DNA of 64,000 nt, from the NCBI GenBank assembly GCA_034766995.1, contig CM068315.1, positions 17,458,510 through 17,522,509 on the forward strand, read 5' to 3'. This document shows, one piece after another, positions 24,562 to 36,688 of this stretch; position 1 is the first letter of the stretch, and each line of letters starts with the position of its first letter. The translations under genes and the position numbers were made by a program. The notes beneath the pieces are model-generated. The model searched no databases. It was not told where the DNA came from and saw nothing but the letters and a program-made list of their open reading frames with translations. This DNA comes from Acanthacorydalis orientalis (Eukaryota; Arthropoda; Insecta; Megaloptera; Corydalidae).

Positions 24562-24897
24562 TATAAAGAAAGGAACGATAATAAAAATTATATGAAAGTT
24601 TTAAAGCGAACTGTAGAATAATTAAGAAAACTGTTCGTCTGAAAAGCATTATAAATTCGCATATATTTATTGTTATATTTTTCTGTGTTTTGTTTCCAAG
24701 ATATACATTTAGAAGCAACACAGTGTGACGGAGGAATATTTCCTTCATGGGCTATTAGGAACCATTCTACTATTTTCGCATTTTTTCGAGAAAATGAGAG
24801 AACAGAATATTTCTTTCAAGACGGTCAGTCAACTGGACACACATTGGTTTTTTTGAATTGCGAATAAACACGTGGCACAATACCGACATTTATAATA

Positions 24898-24920
24898 CAT
24901 ATATATATATATATATATAT
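24898..24920. repeat. (TA)n microsatellite
   Basis: About 23 bp of TA. Confidence 0.9.
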
Positions 24921-25419
24921 GAAAATGTATATCATTTGACTTTTTGTGAAATAAATAAATAACTAATTAAAAAATAGCATTTAATAAATGTTTTCTCTGA
25001 ACATAAAATCCAAATGTGTTCTAAGCATTTTTATAAACTTAATTTTATTTTAGGATTTAAAAAAATATTTAAAAATCATAAATAAAACAGATACTTTTGA
25101 TATAATTATTATATAATAAAATTTCTGTTTTTAATAAAAAGAAAACTTATAAAAATTATATCTCATTCTTAAAATAACTTATGATAATTCACTATAAAAA
25201 TAATGAAAACGATAGACATCCGTATTTGTCTTATTAAAAAATCATCATACCTTATATTCAAAATCTAATCTCTATTTTACCTATATTACTTTTCAAATAC
25301 TATTCTCAAATATAATTCACCCGAGCTTCAATTTTACTTAAAACGAAAAATAGTCAAAATTACAATCATTTCAGAATAAAATAAGAAATGATTCGTTTAT
25401 AAAGCAGAGAATGATGATA

Positions 25420-25640
25420 TTATTATTATAGGTTGTTATGATTAGATTTAATGAGAGAACGTCACATTTTCCGGGTAATTCGGTGAACTTCAACTAAAAT
25501 CAACCTCACTTTGAAAATTATGATTATTACACATATTACCATAAATGTTATGTACACGGAGAACGTAATAGCTTTGAACTTTGAACACTAACTCTTCTCG
25601 AACCCATTCGAACATTTTGTTAAACAAAGGTCTTTGTACT
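25420..25640. promoter_or_regulatory. Candidate regulatory segment with DR1-like site
   Basis: CTTTGAACTTTGAAC at 25572-25586 is a tandem repeat resembling both an HNF4-type DR1 (TGAACTTTGAAC) and two TCF/LEF words (CTTTGAA). The surrounding 200 bp are more complex than average. Function is inferred from motifs only. Confidence 0.25.
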
Positions 25641-25813
25641 TTATTATTTACTGTAAAGACAATATGTTTTATTCGTTAAATGTGCAATTATTGAACACAT
25701 GGTTTATGTATAAGTTGTTTATTACTTTATTTGTAGAAAAAAAAATATAATATAATGAGAAATAAAATGAATATTTTGATTTGTTGGAAAGAAGATTTTA
25801 TATAAATATAATG

Positions 25814-25838
25814 AATATATATATATATATATATATAC
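25814..25838. repeat. (TA)n microsatellite
   Basis: About 25 bp of TA. Confidence 0.9.
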
Positions 25839-26364
25839 ATTAAAATGGCTCATCAGACACATTGTTAAAAAAGAACAAGAGCACTCGCCGTGTACAAACC
25901 CCTTATGTACAATCGTTCTTGTCTAAATTTAAAGATATGCCGACAAACAGATAACCAATTAACCCACCCCTAATATCAACGTAACTATCTAATTTAAATT
26001 TTAATTCCAAATTGCATTTCGCCAACCCTCTTCCACGTCCCTCTATGATGTCATTTCTTTTACTGTTTACTGTGGTAAACGTTCCACTAGATATACGTTC
26101 TGGATTAGGTCGCTTTGTAACAAACAGTTATTATATTTTTTATGTGGATTTTGCTAAGCTCAGTTGTGGTATACTCCTTGGCGAATATTACACCGCGCGC
26201 GAGGCACTTATTTTTGTAATTAATGAAAAAAAATATTTCATTTATCCATTAGTTTCATGAACTGGAAGGAAAGTTAATGAGAACTTTGTTCATAAACGTA
26301 ATGAAAGTCTGAGATGCTCTGCAAACCTTGTGAAGTATTGTTAATATAATTTTACGTAGCTTTT

Positions 26365-26376
26365 ACACACACACAA

Positions 26377-26443
<67 letters not shown>
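26365..26443. repeat. Compound (CA)n(TA)n microsatellite
   Basis: Short CA run, then about 66 bp of TA with one TGTA interruption. Confidence 0.95.
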
Positions 26444-26446
<3 letters not shown>

Positions 26447-26759
26447 TTATGAATGTATGTAGTGAAATCAAACAAAGCAATTTCGAATTGCATATGTAGT
26501 GCGTTTTTTATTATAATTGTTATTAATGTTTGTATTCTATTTATAGTCTTTCATTAAGCGAAATTATTTATTTGTGATTTAATATTCATTTGAAATTTTG
26601 TGTAAGAAAAAATATAATTAAGTAGTAACATGAATAAAAAGAAAAAGAAATAATTACTTATAGCACAAAAATTTGACAAAAGTGAAAAAATGCTATTTGA
26701 TGATTAAGCGTATGAAAATCATTACAAGATCCCTAGTTTTTTTAATTCTTAAGCTTATA

Positions 26760-27050
26760 TCTTCCGTATAAAGTTTTAGATATTCTTTATACAATCTATG
26801 TAACGATTATAATCCTTATATGGGCACCTTATATATACCTTATATTAATCTTATAAGGCATTTAAAGTGACTTTATATGATTCTTATACGGTAAACGTCA
26901 CATTTTATTGTTTTAACGACCATATATGAATAATAGTGACCCTCACTCTCACCTTACACAAATCATATATGGTTTGCATAAGGTAAATTTGTATAAGGTA
27001 ATTTATATATTCCCTATACGGTTCATATAACGTTGAGGGTTACTAAGATT
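26760..27050. repeat. Foldback segment with repeated CArG-like decamers
   Basis: About 290 bp containing one perfect CC(A/T)6GG box, CCTTATATGG at 26814-26823. At least five one-mismatch or similar words are present: TCTTATAAGG 26849, TCTTATACGG 26882, CCATATATGA 26920, TCATATATGG 26963 and CCCTATACGG 27012. The centre, 26951-26984, is a near-perfect 34-bp palindrome around CATATATG. It is flanked by inverted CCCTCA (about 26939) and TGAGGGTTACT (about 27034) blocks. Either a decayed foldback transposon with internal repeats or a cluster of SRF-type binding sites. Confidence 0.6.
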
Positions 27051-27689
27051 ATTTTTTTTGTACAAAATTATAACAATATTCGAGTTAATAAAACTAATAA
27101 TTAAATATATTTTTAGACATAAAAAAATGTAATTGCTCCCTTAAATATTACACTTTTTGACTTAACTCTTTTCTTGTATCAGACCAATATATCATAAAAT
27201 AAAGCTTTATATGTGAATGAAAAATTATGAATAAATATTTCTCAATATACCAGATTCTTAATTCAAAAATACTTCAAATAAAATAATATTTATTTGAAAA
27301 TTTCAAATATTCTACGAAATAAAACATCACTTTTTGCGTACACTTTTGAAATACTCCAGTTGTTTCATCAAAAAAATATAATGTATGTTCTTGTACGATG
27401 ACAAACAATAAGAACTATAAAATAGGTCACACTTATGTACAACTATCACATATAAATAAAAAAATGATAAAATACTCCAAATATAAATTTCATATTTTCT
27501 AGTATAAAAATAAAACACACAGTGATAGCATACAACAAATTGACTTCAAACAATATCGACGTGAATTTCAACACAAACATTCATCGAGAATTACACGCAA
27601 ATCGTTAAGCGTATATTAAACCGTGTATAGAACGATTTGAATTATGCACTGTGAGCAATTGAAAATAAAAAATAACGCACTCGATATCC

Positions 27690-27900
27690 TGTAGCCTTAC
27701 ATTATGGACCGAACGTCGACCACAAAACAGAGACGGCGTGAATAAAAGGTTTGTGGTATCGATAGATGTCGCTATTACGCGTTGTTTAGGATGAAAGCTT
27801 TGCTTGGCTGCCTCGCCGGCCGCCGCCGAAAGAAGAGAAATTGCGACTTTTTATGTGATTGGAATTCGATATCTATCTAGTGAAAGACGTGGGTGAGAGG
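27690..27900 (+). promoter_or_regulatory. Candidate DRE promoter with GC-rich leader
   Basis: A perfect DRE motif TATCGATA lies at 27757-27764. Downstream is the most GC-rich short tract of the area (CTCGCCGGCCGCCGCCG, about 27812-27828). An ATG at 27791 opens a 29-codon frame (MKALLGCLAGRRRKKRN...) ending at 27880. A splice-donor-like GGTGAGAG follows at about 27891. In insects DRE motifs sit mostly in housekeeping promoters near the start site. That this is a promoter with a short first exon is inference; no downstream exon was identified. Confidence 0.35.
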
Positions 27901-27969
27901 ACTAAGTGATGTACAAAACATTCTGCGAATTGTTCACAACATGTGATGCTGTACACAAGACATACACAC

Positions 27970-27971
<2 letters not shown>

Positions 27972-28037
<66 letters not shown>
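27972..28037. repeat. (TA)n microsatellite
   Basis: About 66 bp of pure TA. Confidence 0.95.
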
Positions 28038-28042
<5 letters not shown>

Positions 28043-28301
28043 AATACAATATATGTAAGGAGCGATATTGTCTTGAAATATGCTGTTTCTTATTTTAATG
28101 TGTTTTTAAACAATACATTCTCTAGTAATTGCTTTCAAATAGAGTATCTTCTATAAACTAAGATCCTGCTGCAACTCCACAAGATATAAAGGTTTTGTTT
28201 TATTGAATTCTATTTTCAACGAGCAAACACTATTCTGGATATAGAATTTAATAAAATATTAAAAGTAGACAGAAACAATTCGGATACAAATGAAAAGTAT
28301 G

Positions 28302-28350
28302 TGCATTTAAATGGCAATTTCATCATCCTCAGAACGCCAATGTAGAAAAA
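28302..28350 (+). repeat. Dispersed repeat B, short copy
   Basis: GCAATTTCATCATCCTCAGAACGCCAAT (28316-28343) matches the block at 38825-38852 almost base for base. No coding sequence. Confidence 0.45.
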
Positions 28351-28669
28351 AATCAACTAACATTTTTTGCACCTATCTGACCTGTCTGAATATGATGAAA
28401 TCATCTTCCAAATCCTCATAAAAAAAATAATAACTCATCAATAATTATTTTTTAATCATTTTTAAGCAAGTAATGTGTGTGAGATGTGGAATGAAAAGAG
28501 AATTCGTATGTGAAAATTAGAAGTTGAAATGTAAAAGAACCTCATAAAAGCACAGTAATATATTTCATTTATTACCACTATATTAATAATAGGAATCATA
28601 TTTTACTCTTTTTTCGCAGTAGTAAAACAAATATGATACATATATGCATTTTTTTGCTTTGTACAAAAC

Positions 28670-28702
28670 ATGTATATATATATATATATATACATATATA
28701 TA
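28670..28702. repeat. (TA)n microsatellite
   Basis: TA array with TACA interruption. Confidence 0.9.
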
Positions 28703-28772
28703 CAACTTGGAACAGAATAATAAATACTTATTATAATACAGAATAATTTACAAATATATATATAATATATAT

Positions 28773-28810
28773 GTACGAAGATATATATATAAATATATAT
28801 ATCTTCGTAC
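28773..28810. repeat. Perfect 18-bp-arm inverted repeat
   Basis: GTACGAAGATATATATAT and its exact reverse complement are separated by AA. It can form an 18-bp hairpin. Confidence 0.9.
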
Positions 28811-30590
28811 TCGCAACTAATTTCTATATTTACCAATTTTTGTGGCGATAATAATAATTATAAATACATCTATTTACGAATAATAGCAGGTGGTTTATTA
28901 GAAAAAACATTAATTTCATTCCACAGTCGATTCTTTAAAATCCAATGAAGAAGGAATCTATTTCATCCATCAGTAGTGAAGTTAGTCATTTTCTCTATAA
29001 TTTGTTTACATAATTTTTATACATGATCATTCTCTTCATAAATATTTATTGAAAAAATAAGCAACAAATTCAGATTTTAAAGGTATTAATGAACATTAGA
29101 TAGAGAGGTGGTTTATTGTTTCACTACCTCTTTTCCTTTCTGTTTTTATTAATTGAATATTTGGTTTATTAAATCATTCAAGTAGATTAAACTCTTATTT
29201 AATAAAATCGTTTCTAAATAGTAAAAAATATATCAAGTATATAATATTTTAAAATTAAAATTGTGTAATGTCAACTAAACGGTAGATACATAGCAATGTG
29301 TATGAGTTGAATAGAGACACACTTATAATAGATAGTACGATTTTTAAATTGTAGAATGAAGATAAAAAGAAGTATTTTTGGTTTTCTCCCAATACGTTGA
29401 CTTCTGCAGGCTGGTATTGAAACACAAAATTAAAATAAGTTCAAATTTAAAAATAATAGAATATTTAAAAAAACCTTTTATATAAAAATAGTGGTCATAC
29501 TACAATATACATTTTGGTGTAATATAATCTTTTATTCATTCATGAAATCTTGCATTTTTGAATCGTTTTCTTTTTCAGTATTATCTTTGACGAGAAATTA
29601 AATTGCATAATATGCGACAGATAATAATTAGGAATTTTAACATCAGATTGAAGTGTTCCAAACAATCAATTATTATTAATATTAATGATGAAAATTATGA
29701 GAAAACGTACGAACGATTATCCTGTTCTGATAAAAAAATGACTGATTTTGAAAGATATTCCCAAGGCTATCTCGCTACAAATCAAATCTTATTGAAAAAA
29801 ATAATATCAACAGATTTAGAAATAAATCGATGTAGAATTCAATAATCCAAATATCTGAAACAAATATTTTTTTTGAAAATCATCTAAATGAATAATAGAG
29901 TGGTTGCATTTTATTCTTCTTTTCTGAACGCCATCTTTTCTCAATTTATTCAATTTACAATATCAGTTCATGATTCGAACAATAAATCTTTTTTCTAATT
30001 CTATACTACGCATGCGTTGCCTTTCGAGTCTGCGTTTAATTGTATTTGTTCCGACGTCCAGGTCAGTTTTCCATGGAATAAAATTTAATTTTTTTCACGT
30101 GGTGTTAAGCAAAAATTAGTTGATTATTTTTGAAAGTCGGGAAAAAATAGTTAATTATCTATTTAATGAGTATATTTCACTCTTTCTCGTTTTCATATTA
30201 ACTTAATCTCATGATGGACATTGAAGTTATACAATTGTGTTTATTACATGTTTTAAAGGAAGCGAAATGTAATGGAGGAAAGGTATGTCTTTATTATCAT
30301 AATATTCATATTGTTCTTTTAACAAATATATTGTTCGTAGAACAGATGTATTATTGAATGAAAATTTCAATTTTATGCAAATAATAATATTTCTATATGT
30401 ACATGTGTTTGATTCTTTAGAATAGGAAATATGTAACATGTCTACTATATTATAAAGTGAAATTTATGGAACACTGAATTCATTATATCATATGTATGCT
30501 TACAAGTACATTATATTTATTTCATTTTATCTTTCAACTCTATGTTCAATTAGAAATTTATGTACTAATATACTTTCTATAGATTCGCAA
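28811..30590. other. AT-rich stretch, no gene seen
   Basis: An 80-codon frame at 29603-29845 follows a polypyrimidine-AG (about 29567-29579) and has mixed amino acid composition, but I do not recognise it and its start context is weak. Confidence 0.5.
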
Positions 30591-30594
30591 AGAT

Positions 30595-30835
30595 GGAAAA
30601 GAGTATTATTAAAATTTCTATAAAAATATTAGGTGTAAAAAATAATTCTCTATCTTTAAATTGAATCAATCATAACTCTGATTTAAAATAAAATATTTTC
30701 TTGTCGTTTTAGGATTATGAATGCAAAATAATGGAATATATTGTAAGGATTGAAATATATTCCATTTTTTCGTAAAATTAATTTTTCTTTAAAAAAGGTA
30801 CTGAATTAATTTGTATACCTAATAATTATATATTT
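30595..30835 (+). repeat. Dispersed repeat C, uninterrupted copy
   Basis: Shares ATAACTCTGATTTAAAAT-like, ATATTTTCTTGTCGTTT, AAATAATGGAATATATTGTA and TTCCATTTTTTCGTAAA blocks, in order, with 46385-46935. Non-coding; class unknown. Confidence 0.5.
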
Positions 30836-31224
30836 CTGAATAATAATAAGTATAAACTATTAAATTGGCATTTAAAGGTATTGTTTTGTAAATGTTATAT
30901 ATTTGAAGAATCCTCTATTGAATTACATAAAGTTGAAAACACATCCAATAAGGGTGATATGATTAATTAATTATTTGAACAAAATAAATGATATCAGTTT
31001 TTTTGATTAAAATTAAACAAAAAATGGCTGGAAAAAATATTTTGTTACTAATTTTTACCAAATTAGGAGTTAATGTTAGTTGGACAAGCGTGTTTTTTAA
31101 TATTTTTTAATGTTATAATATTGAAATAAACAGAGTAAAAAATTGGAACAATCAATTTCTATAAATTATCATAACAGTTATATTGTGTAGTATTTATTTG
31201 AATCAAGTCAAGCCTACACATTTA

Positions 31225-31276
<52 letters not shown>

Positions 31277-31494
31277 TATACATACATATACATATACATA
31301 CATACACATAGTTATTTTATATTTCCACCTATATAGAAATGATTGACCGTGTACTGAAAATTATGTATGTGAAAGATGTGATAATAATCTGTAAATAAAT
31401 GTTTATTGAATCAGTCCGGTTCATTGATGTATTAATACATTCTCATTGTATTTATAAGGTAATTATTATACATTTTACAAATATTTACAGTAAA
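30836..31494. other. AT-rich stretch, no gene seen
   Basis: Contains one compound microsatellite and otherwise nothing recognised. Confidence 0.55.
31226..31310. repeat. Compound (TA)n / TATACA microsatellite
   Basis: About 40 bp of TA followed by about 45 bp of irregular TATACA and CATACA units. Confidence 0.95.
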
Positions 31495-31810
31495 TACTCC
31501 AATTGGCGCCCACATGAGTATTCTGTCAATAATCCGCAAGATTATTCACATGAATAAACATTTGTTTACTCATTCCATCATCCTAATATGTTATATAAAA
31601 GAAGACAGGGTGTGATGGATGCGAGCTTGTCACTGCTCACGCTCGCACAAAGAGAAAGAGTGATGTGTGGCATTCGTATGAGGGTTTTAACTGATGTGAC
31701 TAATGTGTTTATGAACGTACACTATTGACTCAATCTTTAAGCTCTACAAGTAATTGCTTTTGATTATTTTTTAAATGTCCCACCACCATGGTGGTCGATG
31801 TTCAGAGCAA
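31495..31810 (+). promoter_or_regulatory. LTR- or promoter-like segment
   Basis: TTGGCGCCCACATGAG (31503-31518) resembles the TGGCGCCCA type of retroelement primer-binding site. Downstream is a strong TATA box, TTATATAAAAG (about 31592-31602), followed by a GC-richer leader. Near 31787 is the palindrome CCACCATGGTGG. No retroelement coding sequence or second LTR was found, so this may be a relic or an ordinary promoter. Confidence 0.3.
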
Positions 31811-32134
31811 CTGATGCGTATCAATTTTATTCACATATTTAAATAAATTCTTATTGTATTCATATCTTAAATTTAAATTGAAATTTTATTTATAGTTGAT
31901 TTAGAACGAGGTCGATTCGCTTCCAAATGGATGAACTGATTACTTTAACTACGCGCCTTTATGAATAAAAAAAATGCTATTTTTCAACAGACCTGAGAGA
32001 TTTTATTACTCCGTTTATCCATTCTTGATAAAACGTTTAACTCTGATTATTTGTAAAAGATGACTATTTATATATTTTTCTTCAATTTTCTTCAACTTTA
32101 AAATATTGAAATTTATCTTTTCGCCTTCTCTCTT

Positions 32135-32136
<2 letters not shown>

Positions 32137-32185
<49 letters not shown>
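32137..32185. repeat. Compound (TA)n(TG)n microsatellite
   Basis: About 33 bp of TA then about 17 bp of TG. Confidence 0.95.
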
Positions 32186-32822
32186 ATTTTTTGCAACAAT
32201 TTTTAGTTAAACATTAACCAGAAATAAAAAATGATACAAATAATTATTAAATAATATATAACGAATTTAATTGTGGTTAATTTTGATATCAATTAAAATA
32301 TTGTAAATATCAGAAAGAAAAATGTTCTTTATATTTATTTCATTTGTGATTTAAAAGCACTGGAAATTTATATATTTCATAGACTTTTAATTAAAATAAT
32401 TATTAAAGAGAAAATTGTATTGAATTTTATAATCATTTCCTTAATGTTTTATGGTAGAGAACAATATAAAGTACTTATCCACAAACATTAATGTTTAAGA
32501 ATGAACAAACTCATTCTATTCCCAAATATCATCTGTAGAAATAATATACAATATAATAGTATGGCAACTGGTGTTTCTAAATTTATGTTTATTACAATGC
32601 CAAATTATACCAAAGTGCATAATGTGTTGGACATGTATTCGTGTTTCTGTGCTCTGTGGACGGTAAAAACCACAGAATATGACATTTATAAGGATTTATA
32701 TTTTACAAGAACACATTTTATTTTAAACTGGAATAGATACATATTTTAATGTTACTACAAATTCGATTCTTTAACGAAACAGATATATTTCATTAGTAAT
32801 TACATGACGGTATAAAGTATGT

Positions 32823-32846
32823 TATATATATATATATATATATATT
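32823..32846. repeat. (TA)n microsatellite
   Basis: About 24 bp of TA. Confidence 0.9.
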
Positions 32847-34744
32847 TAATAAGATCGTTATTTCATATAGAAGTAAGTTAATTAAAATATAAATTATGGT
32901 TCTATTAATATCTGCTTCTGCCTAAATATTATCCTATCTAAATTTAATTATAATGAATACTCAACGGAAACTACTAAATATTCACTCATAAATAAAATAT
33001 TTTTGTTTCTGAAAACCGCATTCACACTATTCCACTTCAAATATTTATCCATGTACTTTGTTTATCAAAAACATTTACGGTATAAATAATATAAACCCTT
33101 TTAGTATTTATCTAATACAAAGTAATACATTCCTGTATGAGTCATCGTTGCATATAAACACATTTGTCTAGGAAAAAGGGTTCACTGAGTCTTAATCATA
33201 TCAGGGCTGTCAGTGAAGATAAGCAGAACTGATAGGATATAACTCCATTGACAGGCAGTTGGTCTCTGTACATAGTTCAGTATTGTTATTCAATTACTTT
33301 ATTTATACAACATCAATCGATAAATCCTCCTCAAAGTTTTCCACAGATTTATTTATTGTTTAATATATCTTCATGCGAAGTGTATGCATTCGAATCTACG
33401 TCTACAATCTATCCAATTTATATCCAAAACTCAAACATTTATCATTCATAGATATTTATCAAAAATATTATTCTTATAAATAAATAAATCATCAAATGTT
33501 GTGAAGACTTTATTTAAAAAATCGTTTATGAGAATACAGTATATAATTGTATCAGGCTCTTGTTTAAAAAATTATATTAACTATTTAATGAATATTGTAG
33601 TAATATACTTTATTTATTATAATGTTTATAGATTACAAAGTACTGGACATTTTTAAATTTTAACTGTAAATTCTGTTTAAAATATTTATATATCGATTGG
33701 TGTAATTATAATAGTTGTTATGATACACAACACAACTGTGCATCATTTTTCATTACAATTATTCACAAACAGCAAAGAAATATTACATTGGCCTGATGTG
33801 CAATTTGTTGATTTTTATTTCTTAAATATCGCAAGTTACGTAGATAATTTGTGTACGTCGTCTGTTGCAGTAATTTTTCATTCCGCTGCCAATTGCTTGT
33901 CATGTATGTCCAGTATAGTTTATGGATCTATACGGGTACTGTAAAATTTATGTGAAATAATTATATGAAGATGTACATCGTAAATTATCGTTAATACGAG
34001 ATGAAAGACAAATTGTGTAGTACGTAACTTGTAATATTATATTCGCGAACAGTAGTATGATATTAAAACGTTCGCGATATTGTTTCACATTTATGAAATA
34101 CAAGAACTGGGAAATCTATCCTGTTATTAGTATTTTGGTTATTATTATTCGATTAATTATGCAGTCAGTAATATAACACGAACATTAATTGAAGGAAATA
34201 ACTCTGTGTTGATTTTTATAACAACTACATAGAAATAATCTAATCACTAGTAATTATTTAGTGTTTTATTTTTCTGATTAATTTCTGAGCTTGATACATC
34301 ATATATATTTTATATTAATGTAAATTTGTCATCTTTCTTTTAAATTATTCACATAACAGATCTTTCTTGATGCCACTTGAAGTTTTTCAATATCAGTGAA
34401 ATTTAGAATCCAGATTTTCTCAAATTTTCTATAAATTCCTCGATCTCATCTTCTAGAATATTTTAGAACTTTACAAAATAGTACAGATTTTTATTATTTT
34501 CGATTCTTTTGATTCTTAGCTTTCCTGCCATAATATCATTGATATAAATGAAATACTATTATTGAAATTAATTACATTACTTCGTCTGACTTTACTTTAA
34601 AATAATATTTTTTAAAAAAATTAAATGACAATCTATTCATACATATTTGAATATTATTTTACGTTGATACAATTGTATGAGATATTTAAAAACTACCCGA
34701 ATTTTTCCATCATTTAATTCTTATAAGAAAACTTTTAAATCTTA

Positions 34745-35776
34745 TTATGTTGGTACAAAAATAATTACGGGTTTTCTCATTTTAAGATTGGCACCGATTT
34801 TTCTAGTTACCGTTATCTTTTGTTATACTCATGTAATACATCATTGTAAACAATGAAATTAGCATAGTGATTTCATTTTATGTCTATTGTTTTAATTCTT
34901 TAGTATTAGTGAATATAACCTCTTTAATTAGTCATAGAAAAAAGCAAATTCGCGTGATTTTGTTGTAAGAGTTTAAATTGGGATGTAAACCAACTGAAAC
35001 TGCTCAAAATATCAAATTTGTTTTAGCGAAAAGTCAATTAGCGAACGTATAGCTCAACACTGGTTCTAAAAATTTCGTAATGGAAACGAAAGCCTTGATG
35101 ATGAGAAAGTTTGTGGACATCCTTCAGCTATAGACAATAATGATTTAAAAGCCATTATTGAAACGGACCCACACACAACTTGAGTGGTGGCAGAAGAACT
35201 CAGTGTTGATCATTCAATAGCTGTTCGACATTTGAGCCTAATTGGAAAAACAAAAAGCTGGATAAATGAGTGCCATATGAACTAAACGAACATAAAGCAA
35301 TTCGGCGATACGAAGTCTACTGTGTGTTTTTTTACGTATCAAAAATGATCCCTTTCTTGATCGCATTATCACATGTGATTATTCAATCAAAGAGGACCAG
35401 TTCTTTTTTATGACAACGCCCGACCACACGTCTCATAAATGACTTTAAAAAAATTAAATGAACTAGGTTATGAAACCTTACCCATCCACCTTATTTTTCC
35501 GACCTGTCACAGATTATCATTTTTTAAACATTTGGTTAATTTTCTATCAGTGTCGGTTTTCAAAGATCAAGCATCAGCTCAGAACGCTTTCGATGAACTC
35601 GTTAATTCCAGGACTCAAGAATTCTATCTTATATCAGTGAACAACCTAGTTTGCTGTTGAGAGAAATGTGTGCAGGCAAATGGTCTTTATTTTGATTAAC
35701 AAATATAATTTTTAACTTATATACATCCGTCTTTATAATCGATATGTAAAAAACAATTATTTTTGCACAAACCTAA
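34745..35776 (+). mobile_element. Degenerate mariner, Hsmar1-type
   Basis: A 1,032-bp element bounded by TTATGTTGGTACAAAAATAA and, inverted at the right, TTAGGTTTGTGCAAAAATAA. TA lies at 34743-34744 and 35777-35778. Plus-strand frames keep the helix-turn-helix N-terminus (KPTETAQNIKF, HWF*KFRNGNESLDDE), a VAEELSVDHSIAVRHL block, a TCDY block at the first Asp, YDNARPHVS at the second, and KKLNELGYETLP plus a C-terminal segment at 35439-35660. Roughly 250 bp between the first and second Asp blocks are missing, the third Asp motif (SPDLSPTDY in relatives) is scrambled, and several stops are present. No active protein. Confidence 0.85.
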
Positions 35777-36024
35777 TACATTCTTTAAAGAGATTAAGAA
35801 AAATCTATAGCAAAGACATTAATAGTATTATTGTTTCGTATTGAATCATATTGATTTTATATTAAATTAAAATTCCCAAAAATAAATAAAAAATGTATAT
35901 TTATAAATCCCAAAGAATCTTTTTAATAAACTAAATACACAAGTGCCTTACATTTATACATTTAAATCTGATATAAAAGGTAATTAAAATATAATGTTAG
36001 CTCATTATTTATAGTAACGTACAC

Positions 36025-36027
<3 letters not shown>

Positions 36028-36082
<55 letters not shown>
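36028..36082. repeat. (TA)n microsatellite
   Basis: About 55 bp of pure TA. Confidence 0.95.
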
Positions 36083-36086
<4 letters not shown>

Positions 36087-36646
36087 CCTGTTACAGTACA
36101 CAAAACATACTAAATTCCGTTGTATCATGTAAACATACTTCCTCTTTAATCTTGTACATCCTAGTTATTTTTTTTAGAAGTAATGTACAATAAATATAGA
36201 AACACAGTGTTGTAAAGTTTGTGTTCTCTATTGTGTATGTCGTTATACACTTTTGATAACGATATTTATTGTATATGTTAACAATGTATCGTTTTTTAAT
36301 TGATTCTCATGATAAGAAAATATTTAGAATTAAAATTACCGGTTTTACTTGTTTATATTTTTGTGTATAAATGTTTCATTATAATTTATTAATTTAAATA
36401 GGAAAGTAAATACAGTTAGTAATTAAATTGAATTCTTACTCATAGCCTGAAAAATTGATATTTTTTTAAAAAAATATTGAATACTATCTAATTAACAAAT
36501 CACTAAAAATTGGCGTTTAAAACAAATAATAGTCAAAATAACTTCTGTATCATATTTCAATAAAAAAATAAGTAGTTGAAAAATATAAACTTTTAAAAAT
36601 CTCATTAAATTTAATAAAAATCTCCTTTATTTTTTTGTAGAGTTAG

Positions 36647-36654
<8 letters not shown>

Positions 36655-36684
<30 letters not shown>
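36655..36684. repeat. (TA)n microsatellite
   Basis: About 30 bp of TA. Confidence 0.9.

Positions 36685-36688
<4 letters not shown>

Larger units (their letters stand above)
22381..25410. other. AT-rich stretch, no gene seen
   Basis: A short patch at 22685-22745 reads AGGGGTAACATTAGCCCACTGTCC and AGGGGCGGCAAA, like degraded DNA-transposon sequence, but I cannot name it. A TATA-like TTATAAATAG occurs at about 23609. No coding gene supported. Confidence 0.5.
31811..34742. other. AT-rich stretch, no gene seen
   Basis: A patch at 33180-33250 carries GATA-type words (AGATAAG, CTGATAGGATA). No coding signal is supported. Confidence 0.5.

Noticed and set aside
24670..24867. 65-codon frame with mixed composition
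   Set aside because: No family match, no promoter or splice context, and adjacent to TA arrays.
29603..29845. 80-codon frame after a polypyrimidine-AG
   Set aside because: AT-driven Asn/Ile/Lys/Arg-rich composition and no recognisable domain. Noted in the stretch entry rather than called as a gene.
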